Positions 32,664 to 40,561 of a stretch of DNA of 64,000 nucleotides are shown in pieces; the first letter of the stretch is position 1, and each line of letters starts with the position of its first letter. The notes under the pieces are model-generated. The model saw nothing but the letters and a program-made list of their open reading frames with translations. It made no database searches and was not told the origin of the DNA. The position numbers and the translations under genes are program-made. The DNA is from an uncultured Jannaschia sp. (GTDB lineage: Bacteria; Pseudomonadota; Alphaproteobacteria; Rhodobacterales; Rhodobacteraceae), in contig CANLTZ010000009.1 in assembly GCA_947494145.1 (NCBI GenBank), forward strand, positions 124,001 to 188,000. Reading direction: 5' to 3'.

Positions 32664-33834
32664 GACCATTCTCCCTAGATTGCTGATCAGGGTGATCCTT
32701 GTGACGCTACTGTCAATGACCGCAGTGCAGGCCCATGAAGTCCAACCCGCCGTTGCCGATATTGAGGTGGGCGACACCAGCGTCACCGTAACCTTGCGCG
32801 CTGCGGTTGAGCCCATGATCGCGGGGCTGGATCTCGACGGGCTGGAAAACACCAATGACAGCCCCCTATCCGACGCCAGCGACGCCCTGCGCGCGCTTGA
32901 CCCCGATGCTCTGTCTTCCGCGTTGGAGGCGGCCTGGCCCGACATCGCCGCGCGCATAACGCTGCAAGTGGGCGATACGCAGCTGACGCTGAACCTGGTC
33001 CAAAGCGACATCCCGCCCGTGGGCAATGCAGAGCTGCGACGCGACAGCACGCTTCTGCTCACGGCAGACTTGCCCCCCGGGGACACGCCGGTTGTCTTCG
33101 GGTGGGAGGCATCTTTGGGCAGCCTCATCGTCCGCCAAACGGCCGAGGATGCTGCGACCGACGCCTACGAGGCCCTGCTGACCTCTGGCGCCTTGACGGA
33201 CCCGCTGCCACGCAGTGGCGTGGCAGATGTCAGCCTGGGGGAAACCATCCTGCGCTATGTGGTGTCCGGCTTCGACCATATCGTGCCCAAGGGTCTGGAC
33301 CATATCCTGTTTGTCCTAGGACTCTTCCTCTACTCCCTCGCCTGGCGTCCGCTGGTCTGGCAGGTCACGTCCTTCACGCTGGCCCATACCGTGACGCTGG
33401 CGCTGGCGTCGCTTGGCATCATCAACATCCCCGATAGCCAGATGTGGCTGGTGGAGACGATCATCGCCGCTTCTATTGTCTATGTCGCGGTGGAAAACAT
33501 CTTCGGCGGCAAGCGTACAACCATTGGCTGGGGCCGCATCGGCGTGGTCTTCGGCTTCGGCCTGCTGCACGGGCTGGGCTTTGCCAGCGTACTGAGCGAA
33601 TTCGGCTTAGGCAGTCACTTCGTGGCGAGCCTGATTTCCTTCAACGTCGGGGTTGAACTTGGCCAGATCGCCGTGATCGCCGTGGCCTTTCTTCTGCTGG
33701 GCGCGCCGTTCGGGCAACGACCCTGGTATCGCTCGGTTGTGGTCATTCCCGGATCCACCGTGATTGCGGTGATCGGGGTCTATTGGATCCTGAACCGTAT
33801 CGGCATGGCGGGTGACATCCCCGGGCTGGCCTGA
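32662..33834 (+). CDS. HupE/UreJ-family membrane protein
   Basis: The 390-residue protein has a signal peptide (MTILPRLLIRVILVTLL...AVQA|HEVQP), a periplasmic domain of ~170 residues and a C-terminal HupE/UreJ_2 membrane domain of six or seven helices. Histidine-rich helices are typical for the family (SGFDHIVPKGLDHILFVLG, TSFTLAHTVTLALASLG, FGFGLLHGLGFASVL). Relatives are suggested nickel or cobalt permeases. The mature protein also starts HEV, like its divergent neighbour. AAAGGACGG precedes the ATG at 32662. Confidence 0.8.
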   Translation: MTILPRLLIRVILVTLLSMTAVQAHEVQPAVADIEVGDTSVTVTLRAAVEPMIAGLDLDGLENTNDSPLSDASDALRALDPDALSSALEAAWPDIAARITLQVGDTQLTLNLVQSDIPPVGNAELRRDSTLLLTADLPPGDTPVVFGWEASLGSLIVRQTAEDAATDAYEALLTSGALTDPLPRSGVADVSLGETILRYVVSGFDHIVPKGLDHILFVLGLFLYSLAWRPLVWQVTSFTLAHTVTLALASLGIINIPDSQMWLVETIIAASIVYVAVENIFGGKRTTIGWGRIGVVFGFGLLHGLGFASVLSEFGLGSHFVASLISFNVGVELGQIAVIAVAFLLLGAPFGQRPWYRSVVVIPGSTVIAVIGVYWILNRIGMAGDIPGLA

Positions 33835-34326
33835 CGGGCCGTTCCTCGCTTCGCATCGGCAGGCGGAAGCCTCGATGCGTTCGACCTTGGGCGGTGGCCA
33901 AGGCCGGTCGCCCGGCGGTCAATCCGCGCAATTCTTCAGCGCCCAAGCGCGCGATAGCTTTACGCCTTTGCTGCGCGGTTTGACAGGAAGAACAAGCTAT
34001 GATCGCGGTCGTCGCACCAGATCTTCGACGCCTCCTCCGGGCGGCTCCAGGGTGACAAACGCGCCATTTCTGCCATCGACCGCGAACTTGAATATCCACT
34101 CGTCGTCTGGCGCGCGATCTGCCGAGCTCCCGGGAAACCATTAGCCTACTCAATGGCCACGTCTCCGGCAGCTGAGAACCTGGACACGCGAAGTGCTGCG
34201 CCGTCCCGCAAAGGCTTTGCTACGCCCGCGCCCCCGCTTTGTCTCTGGTCAACCCGCTCGCGGCAGCCCTCCGCAGGCGCGGCCCGCCGCGCTTGCGCCC
34301 GCCTCGAACCCGTGACACCCTTGAGG
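33835..34326. other. Intergenic region with no recognisable gene
   Basis: These 492 bases lie between the HupE-like gene and adenine deaminase. The open frame of the deaminase extends back to 34153, but the extra 58 codons are not part of the family. Other short frames on both strands look spurious. No strong hairpin or tRNA is visible. Confidence 0.45.
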
Positions 34327-36129
34327 ATGTCGCCTGAGACCCTTCCTTCCTGGCCAGATGTCGCCGCGGACCTGATCGCCATCGCGGCGGGCCGCGCCTC
34401 GGCCCATACCGTTATCCGCCATGCCCGCGTGGCCAATGTGCACACCCGCGAAATCCTGGACTGGGACATCGCGATCGCCCATGGCCGCTTCGCCTATGTG
34501 GGCCCTGATGCCAGCCATTGCATCGGCCCCGCGACCGAGGTGATCGACGCTCATCGCCGCTTCGCCGTTCCGGGCCTGTGTGATGCCCATATGCATGTTG
34601 AATCGGGGATGCTGACGCCTGCGGAATTCACCGCCGCCGTGCTGCCCCATGGCACCACCACCATGTTCGCCGACCCCCACGAAATCGCCAATGTGCTGGG
34701 CCTGGCGGGCGTGCGGCTGATGCATGACGAAGCGCGGATGCAGCCTTGCAGCCTGTTCATGCAGATGCCGTCCTGCGCGCCCTCCGCGCCGGGGCTGGAA
34801 ACCACCGGTTTCGAGATCACCCCCGACGATGTGGCCGAGGCCATGGCCTGGCCTGGCATCATCGGCCTGGGGGAGATGATGAACTTCCCCGGTGTCGTGG
34901 GCGGCGACCCCAAGATGCTGGCCGAGATGGCCGCCACGGCGCGGGCGGGCAAGACCATCGGGGGGCACTATGCCTCCCCCGATTTGGGGCCCGCCTTCCA
35001 CGCCTATGCCGCCGGGGGTCCGGCCGATGACCATGAAGGCACGCAGGAAGCGGATGCCATTGCCCGCACCCGCCAAGGGATGCGCGCCATGTTGCGGCTG
35101 GGCAGCGCCTGGTACGACGTCGAAAGTCAGATCACGGCGGTGACCGAAAAGGGGCTGGACCCGCGCGGCTTTATCCTGTGCACGGACGATTGCATGGCGG
35201 GCACGCTGGTCAACGATGGCCATATGAACCGCGTCTATCGCCATGCGGTGGAATGCGGCTGCGACCCGTTTGTGGCGTTGCAGATGTGCACGATCAATAC
35301 CGCCACCCATTTCGGCTTAGAGCGGGAGTTGGGGTCCATCGCACCTGGACGCCGGGCCGATCTGATCCTGACCCCGGACCTAAGGACCCTGCCGGTGGAA
35401 CAGGTCATCGCGCTCGGGCGGACGGTGGCACTGCATGGGGACCTGAAGGTCGACTGCCCGCACCTTGTTTGGCCCGACAGCGCCCGCAATACGGTGCGGC
35501 TGGGCAAGGCGTTGGTGGCTTCCGATTTCTCCATCCCGGCGCCCGAGGATCTGGCCGAGGTCACGACCCGCGTTATCGGTGTGGTGGAAAACCAGGCGCC
35601 GACCAAGGCCTTGACCCGGATCTTACCGGTGCGAGACGGGCGCATCGCGACCGACGCGCATCCCGATACCTGCCAGATCGCACTAGTGGAACGGCATCGC
35701 GCCACGGGCGGCGTCACAAACGCGCTGGTTTCTGGCTTTGGATATCACGGCGCCATGGCTCTGGCCTCCACCGTGGCCCATGACAGTCACCATATGATCG
35801 TTGTCGGCACATGCCGCCACAACATGGCCGCCGCCGCCAACCGCCTGGCCGAAGTGGGCGGGGGCGTCACGCTTTATGCCGACGGTGCGGAACAGGCCCT
35901 GGTGGAGCTGCCCATCGCGGGCCTCATGTCCGACAGCCCTGCTGGCGAAGTTGCCGCGAAGGCGGAGGCGCTGATGGCGGCCATGCGCGCGGCGGGCTGC
36001 ACGCTGAACAACGCATATATGCAACATTCGCTTTTGGCGCTTGTCGTTATCCCCGAACTTCGGATCAGCGATCTGGGCCTGGTGGATGTCACGAAATTCG
36101 AACTTACGGACCTTATGGAACCGGCATGA
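34327..36129 (+). CDS. ade: Adenine deaminase
   Basis: A 600-residue amidohydrolase converting adenine to hypoxanthine. Family marks are the metal-binding VPGLCDAHMHVESGM (residues ~79-93), DPHEIANVLG, the GHYASPD loop, a TDDCMAGTLVNDGHM segment and the C-terminal adenine deaminase domain (VSGFGYHGAMALASTVAHDSHH). The start at 34327 gives normal length and has TTGAGG immediately before it. The stop overlaps the start of the AMP nucleosidase gene (ATGA), forming a purine salvage pair. Confidence 0.93.
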   Translation: MSPETLPSWPDVAADLIAIAAGRASAHTVIRHARVANVHTREILDWDIAIAHGRFAYVGPDASHCIGPATEVIDAHRRFAVPGLCDAHMHVESGMLTPAEFTAAVLPHGTTTMFADPHEIANVLGLAGVRLMHDEARMQPCSLFMQMPSCAPSAPGLETTGFEITPDDVAEAMAWPGIIGLGEMMNFPGVVGGDPKMLAEMAATARAGKTIGGHYASPDLGPAFHAYAAGGPADDHEGTQEADAIARTRQGMRAMLRLGSAWYDVESQITAVTEKGLDPRGFILCTDDCMAGTLVNDGHMNRVYRHAVECGCDPFVALQMCTINTATHFGLERELGSIAPGRRADLILTPDLRTLPVEQVIALGRTVALHGDLKVDCPHLVWPDSARNTVRLGKALVASDFSIPAPEDLAEVTTRVIGVVENQAPTKALTRILPVRDGRIATDAHPDTCQIALVERHRATGGVTNALVSGFGYHGAMALASTVAHDSHHMIVVGTCRHNMAAAANRLAEVGGGVTLYADGAEQALVELPIAGLMSDSPAGEVAAKAEALMAAMRAAGCTLNNAYMQHSLLALVVIPELRISDLGLVDVTKFELTDLMEPA

Positions 36130-37607
36130 AAGACCTGACCCCAATCTGCGCGCCCGAAGACGTGGCACCCCGCGCCTTCACCGATGCCGCTGCCGCCGTG
36201 GCCGAGCTCAAGCGCCTTTATGACGAGGCCACGGGCTATCTAAGCCAGGCCTTCACCCGGGCCATTGCCGACGGCAAACCCGATTGCCGCCACCGGGCGT
36301 TCTATCCCGAACTTCGGATTACCACGACGACATTTGCGCGCACCGATAGCCGCCTCAGCTTCGGCCATGTGGCGGAGCCTGGGCAATACGCCACCACCAT
36401 CACGCGGCCCGATCTTTTCGCCAATTACCTCACCCATCAGATCGGGCTGCTGATCCGCTCCCACGAGGTGCCGGTGACGGTGGGCTGGTCGCAGACGCCC
36501 ATCCCGGTGCATTTCGCCGTGCTCAACGATGCCGAACTCAGCGTGCCCCATGACGGGGTGCTGCCCTTCCTGATGCGCGACGTCTTCGACGTGCCCGATC
36601 TGGAAACCACCAACGACGATATCGTCAACGGCGTGGGTTTCACCTACGAAGACGGCGCGTATCCGCTTGCGCCCTTCACGGCCCAGCGGGTGGATTATTC
36701 GCTGGCGCGGCTGACCCATTATACCGCCACCGACCCGGTGGATTTTCAGAACCATATCCTTTTCACCAACTACCAGTTCTATGTCGAAGAATTCGTGGCC
36801 TATGCCCGCGAGGCGTTGCGCGACCCCAATTCCGGCTACGAGGAACTGGTGGGCCCCAACGGCCAGCGCGTCACCCGCGCCGACCCCGATGCGCCCATGG
36901 TCGATCCGCCCAAGATGCCGCAGATGCCCACCTATCACCTGACACGCGAAGATCAGGCGGGGATCACTCTCGTCAATATCGGCGTGGGCCCGTCCAACGC
37001 CAAAACGGCCACCGACCACATCGCTGTGCTGCGCCCCCATGTCTGGCTCATGGTCGGGCACTGCGCGGGGCTTCGCAATTCTCAAAGCCTGGGCGATTTC
37101 GTGCTGGCCCATGCCTATCTGCGCGAAGATCACGTGTTGGATGACGACCTGCCCATCTGGGTTCCCATCCCGCCGCTGGCCGAAGTGCAAGTTGCGCTGG
37201 AAGATGCTGTCGAACAGGTGAGCGAGTTGGAGGGTTATGAGCTCAAGCGCATCATGCGCACGGGCACCGTGGCCACCATCGACAACCGCAATTGGGAACT
37301 TCGGGAACAAGCGGGCCCCGTGCAGCGGCTCAGCCAGTCGCGGGCCGTAGCGCTGGATATGGAATCTGCGACCATCGCCGCCAACGGTTTCCGCTTCCGG
37401 GTGCCCTACGGCACGCTGCTTTGCGTCTCCGACAAGCCGCTTCATGGGGAATTGAAGCTACCGGGCATGGCGTCGGCCTTCTATCGCACGCAGGTGAATC
37501 GCCACCTTCTGATCGGGATCAAGGCAATGGAGTCGCTGCGAGAGATGCCTCTGGCTCGCCTGCACAGTCGAAAGTTGCGCAGTTTCGAGGAAACTGCGTT
37601 CCTTTAG
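36126..37607 (+). CDS. amn: AMP nucleosidase
   Basis: A 493-residue enzyme that hydrolyses AMP to adenine and ribose-5-phosphate. The N-terminal regulatory domain includes HRAFYPELRITT and THQIGLLIRSHEVPV. The C-terminal phosphorylase-like domain holds GITLVNIGVGPSNAKTATDH, LMVGHCAGLRNSQSLGDFVL and the catalytic ALDMESATIAANGFRFRVPY (acidic residue). Together with adenine deaminase it turns AMP into hypoxanthine. Translation is coupled by ATGA. The long open frame upstream is a shadow. Confidence 0.95.
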   Translation: MKDLTPICAPEDVAPRAFTDAAAAVAELKRLYDEATGYLSQAFTRAIADGKPDCRHRAFYPELRITTTTFARTDSRLSFGHVAEPGQYATTITRPDLFANYLTHQIGLLIRSHEVPVTVGWSQTPIPVHFAVLNDAELSVPHDGVLPFLMRDVFDVPDLETTNDDIVNGVGFTYEDGAYPLAPFTAQRVDYSLARLTHYTATDPVDFQNHILFTNYQFYVEEFVAYAREALRDPNSGYEELVGPNGQRVTRADPDAPMVDPPKMPQMPTYHLTREDQAGITLVNIGVGPSNAKTATDHIAVLRPHVWLMVGHCAGLRNSQSLGDFVLAHAYLREDHVLDDDLPIWVPIPPLAEVQVALEDAVEQVSELEGYELKRIMRTGTVATIDNRNWELREQAGPVQRLSQSRAVALDMESATIAANGFRFRVPYGTLLCVSDKPLHGELKLPGMASAFYRTQVNRHLLIGIKAMESLREMPLARLHSRKLRSFEETAFL

Positions 37608-37719
37608 TGTTAAAATCGCTCATTTATCGCCAAAATTGATCTCAAGCCGTTGTTCCTATGCTGCGGCATAGGTAGTGTCCGTGCATCATTGAGACCCTAC
37701 GGGGAAGGGAGAGCTGAGT

Positions 37720-38010
37720 ATGGCAAACAAACCGATGACGAAGACGCAACTCGTCGCCGCTCTGGCGGAAAAGATGGACACCGATAAGAAGACTGCGTCT
37801 TCGGCCTTGGATGCGATCACCGGTATCATTACCGACGAAGTATCCAACGGTGGTGCCGTGACGCTGCCTGGCGTCGGAAAGATCATGTGCCGCGAACGCC
37901 CCGAGCGTATGGTGCGCAACCCCGCCACTGGCGAGCAGTTCAAGAAAGAAGCCGACAAGGTCGTGAAGATGACGATCGCGAAGGCCCTCAAGGACAGCGT
38001 CAACAGCTGA
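37720..38010 (+). CDS. HU-family DNA-binding protein
   Basis: A 96-residue histone-like protein (MANKPMTKTQLVAALAEKMD ...). Unlike classical HU, the C-terminal arm reads VTLPGVGKIMCRERPERMVRNPATGE, which keeps the beta-arm with RNPATG. It compacts DNA as a dimer. It is monocistronic: AAGGGAGAG lies before the start and a strong terminator follows. Confidence 0.92.
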   Translation: MANKPMTKTQLVAALAEKMDTDKKTASSALDAITGIITDEVSNGGAVTLPGVGKIMCRERPERMVRNPATGEQFKKEADKVVKMTIAKALKDSVNS

Positions 38011-38070
38011 TCGCCGCCGAAAGTGGTCGTTGCGGGCGGGTTCTGCGAGATCTACTTGAGCCTGACGTTC

Positions 38071-38097
38071 AAAGGCCGCCCCCTGGGGGCGGCCTTT
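38071..38097 (+). terminator. Rho-independent terminator of the HU gene
   Basis: AAAGGCCGCCCC, loop CTG region, GGGGCGGCCTTT forms a perfect 12-base stem, followed by TCGTCTTTTCT. The A tract on the left also makes it usable from the other strand, serving the convergent gene at 38125. Confidence 0.85.
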
Positions 38098-38124
38098 CGT
38101 CTTTTCTGCCAGATTATCCGGGCT

Positions 38125-38601
38125 TTAGGCCGCCACGGCGTCCAAGGGGACCGATACGCGTATGGTCCTCCCCTCCCGGTTGGAACGGGCGGGCGCTATG
38201 CGCGCGCCCACATCCGAAGCCAGCCGCCGGATAATTGCCGTCCGTTCGGCGCAGGGCTGTCCGCGCCCGCACGTGTCGCTGACGTCCACAAGCAGTTCAC
38301 GTTCGGTTCGGCGCGCATGCACATGCAGGTCGCCGCCTCGTCCGTCCATCGACTTCGCCGCTTCGCTGGCAAGGTTTGCCAGGATTCTGTAAAGCGCCGC
38401 CGCTCGCACCTCGTCCAGGGCGGGCATGTCGCCGCCCATGTGCAAGCGAACGCCGTCGATCCGAAGGGCGTCGACAATGGCGGCCACCTCCGAAAAGACC
38501 CGTCGTAGGGGATGGACATGTGGAATGTCGCAATCGTCTGACATGGTGCGCGCGACTTCTGGCCGCGCAGGCCGAATGATGGCCTTGGCAGTATTCGTCA
38601 T
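38125..38601 (-). CDS. Histidine-kinase-like ATPase domain protein without kinase core
   Basis: A 158-residue protein resembling only the ATP-binding half of a sensor kinase: an N-box-like AALYRILANLASEAAKSM (where Asn is expected), ELLVDVSDTCGRG as G1-like box, and RTIRVSVPLD as final strand. The sequence upstream lacks a clear phospho-acceptor histidine in an HExxxP context. Such proteins can be anti-sigma-like or accessory kinases. The start MTNTAKAIIRP at 38601 is a guess; the open frame runs to 38712. Confidence 0.5.
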   Translation of the reverse strand: MTNTAKAIIRPARPEVARTMSDDCDIPHVHPLRRVFSEVAAIVDALRIDGVRLHMGGDMPALDEVRAAALYRILANLASEAAKSMDGRGGDLHVHARRTERELLVDVSDTCGRGQPCAERTAIIRRLASDVGARIAPARSNREGRTIRVSVPLDAVAA

Positions 38602-38757
38602 CGCTATGCCTCCCAACAGGATGCCGTGCGGATAACGTGCATGTTTCGGCCCATGAAAGATACCGTGAACTTGCGCACAGCCTGTCACAAAAATGAAAGT
38701 AGCCAATACCATAGGACAGATCGGCGATTCTCTGCCGATGCAAGGCCTGCTTGTGGT

Positions 38758-39684
38758 CTAAAAGTCCACGCGGTCCCCGCCCTTCAGGTGCAGAAGCGTT
38801 CGCGCGTCTTCCGGCGTCGCGATGGCATGGCCCAAAGCCTCGATCATCTTGCGCAACTTCGTCACCTGTGCCGCGTTCGAGGGTGCCAGTTCTCCGGGCC
38901 CCAGCCACAGGCTGTCCTCCAGCCCCACGCGCGCATGACCGCCCAGCGTTACCGCCTGCACAGCCACATTCATCTGATTGCGCCCCGCCCCCAGCACCGA
39001 CCATTCATAGGCGTCGCCGAACAACCGGTCTGCCGTGCGCCGCATATGCAGGACGTCTTCGGGATGCGCCCCGATCCCGCCCAACAGCCCGAAGACCGAT
39101 TGCACAAGGAAGGGCGGCTGCACGAGGCCGCGATCTGCGAAATGCGCCAGAGTATAGAGATGCCCGATATCGTAGCATTCGATTTCGAACCGCGTGCCGT
39201 TCTCGGCGCATTTTGTCAGGATGTATTCGATATCGGAGAACGTGTTGCGGAAGGGCCGGTCGCGTGATCCGTCCAGGAAGGGCTGCTCCCAATCGTGTTG
39301 GAACGTGTCGTAGCGATCCAGCATCGGATAAAGCCCGAAATTCATCGTCCCCATGTTCAAGGACGCCACTTCGGGCGCGAACCTTTCGGCCGGGCCTACT
39401 CGCTCCTCCACCAACATGGCGGGGGAGCCACCCGTTGTGATGTTGACCACCGCATCGCTGCGTTGCCGGATCGACTGTAGGATGGGCGCAAAGGCCTCGG
39501 GCGATTGATCGGGCGCGCCGGTGACCGGGTCGCGCGCATGGATATGGACCAGCGCCGCCCCCGCTTCCGCGGCGCCCACGGCGGCGTCGGCAATCTGCTG
39601 CGGTGTGACCGGTAGGTGCGGTGACATGCTGGGCGTATGGATCGCGCCAGTGACGGCGCAGGTGATCATGACCTTGCGGGGCAT
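38758..39684 (-). CDS. BKACE-family beta-keto acid cleavage enzyme (DUF849)
   Basis: A 308-residue TIM-barrel protein of the beta-keto acid cleavage family, which condenses a beta-keto acid with acetyl-CoA. Characteristic parts are MITCAVTGAIHTPSMSPHLP, AGAALVHIHARDPVTG (zinc histidines in HIH), VNITTGG, SLNMGTMNFGLYP and GGHARVGLEDSLWLGPGELA. GGAGG precedes the ATG at 39684. It is divergent from an SDR dehydrogenase, and the two may handle the same substrate, such as carnitine-derived 3-dehydrocarnitine, but this is only a possibility. Confidence 0.9.
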   Translation of the reverse strand: MPRKVMITCAVTGAIHTPSMSPHLPVTPQQIADAAVGAAEAGAALVHIHARDPVTGAPDQSPEAFAPILQSIRQRSDAVVNITTGGSPAMLVEERVGPAERFAPEVASLNMGTMNFGLYPMLDRYDTFQHDWEQPFLDGSRDRPFRNTFSDIEYILTKCAENGTRFEIECYDIGHLYTLAHFADRGLVQPPFLVQSVFGLLGGIGAHPEDVLHMRRTADRLFGDAYEWSVLGAGRNQMNVAVQAVTLGGHARVGLEDSLWLGPGELAPSNAAQVTKLRKMIEALGHAIATPEDARTLLHLKGGDRVDF

Positions 39685-39725
39685 GGCATCCTCCGGTTTC
39701 AACGGCGATGATGGGAGGGTTCGGG

Positions 39726-40502
39726 ATGGATTTGCAACTGCAAGGCGCCCGCGTGCTGGTGACGGCGGGCGCGGGGGGTATTGGGCGCGAGATCGTGCAA
39801 GCCTTCCACGGGGAAGGCGCGCGTATCGCCACCTGCGATGTGGATGACGGCGCGCTGGCCGCTTTGCGCGCCGACTTGCCCGATGTGTTGGCCCTGCGTT
39901 GCGACGTGTCCGACACCGATGCCGCTGCCGCGTTCATGGCTCAGTCCATCGCTCATCTGGGCGGGCTCGATGCGTTGGTGAACAATGCGGGCGTGGCGGG
40001 GCCCACGGCAGGTGTGGAGGATGTGGCGCCCGAAGACTGGGCCCGCACATTGGATGTCTGCCTGACCGGGCAGTTCAACTGCACCCGCGCCGCGGTGGCC
40101 GCTTTGCGTGACAGCGACAATGCGTCGATTACCAACATGTCGTCGGCAGCCGGGCGCATGGGCTTCGCCCGGCGCACGCCCTACGCGGCGGCCAAGTGGG
40201 GTGTGGTGGGTTTCACCAAATCCCTCGCCATCGAGTTGGGCCCCGACAATATCCGCGCCAATGCCATCCTGCCCGGCCTCGTGGCAGGCGACCGGCAGCG
40301 CCGCGTGCTGGAGGCGCGCGCCCAAGCCAAAGGTCAGCCCATGGCCGAGATAGAGGCCGAAGCCTTTGCCGGCGTCTCCATCAAGCACTTCGTCACCGCC
40401 CGGCAATTGGCCGACCAGATCCTTTTCCTCACCTCACCGCGGGGCAGGACGATATCTGGGCAGGCCATCGCGGTGGATGGGGATTTGGGGATGTTGGGTT
40501 AG
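39726..40502 (+). CDS. Short-chain dehydrogenase/reductase
   Basis: A 258-residue classical SDR. It has the cofactor motif TAGAGGIG (residues ~13-20), the acidic residue in TCDVDD favouring NAD, the NNAGVAG motif, catalytic Ser in NMSSAAGRMG and YAAAK (Tyr-x3-Lys). The ATG at 39726 follows GGGAGGG. Its neighbour on the other strand is a BKACE enzyme with only 41 bases between the starts. Confidence 0.88.
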   Translation: MDLQLQGARVLVTAGAGGIGREIVQAFHGEGARIATCDVDDGALAALRADLPDVLALRCDVSDTDAAAAFMAQSIAHLGGLDALVNNAGVAGPTAGVEDVAPEDWARTLDVCLTGQFNCTRAAVAALRDSDNASITNMSSAAGRMGFARRTPYAAAKWGVVGFTKSLAIELGPDNIRANAILPGLVAGDRQRRVLEARAQAKGQPMAEIEAEAFAGVSIKHFVTARQLADQILFLTSPRGRTISGQAIAVDGDLGMLG

Positions 40503-40561
40503 GGCGGGCGCCTTCATCGTCTTGTTTGGGTGCAAGCCGGTCCTGGGCCAGGCACGACGCT

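Noticed and set aside
34153-34326. N-terminal extension of adenine deaminase
   Set aside because: The extra 58 residues are Arg/Pro-rich and unlike the family. The ATG at 34327 gives normal length.
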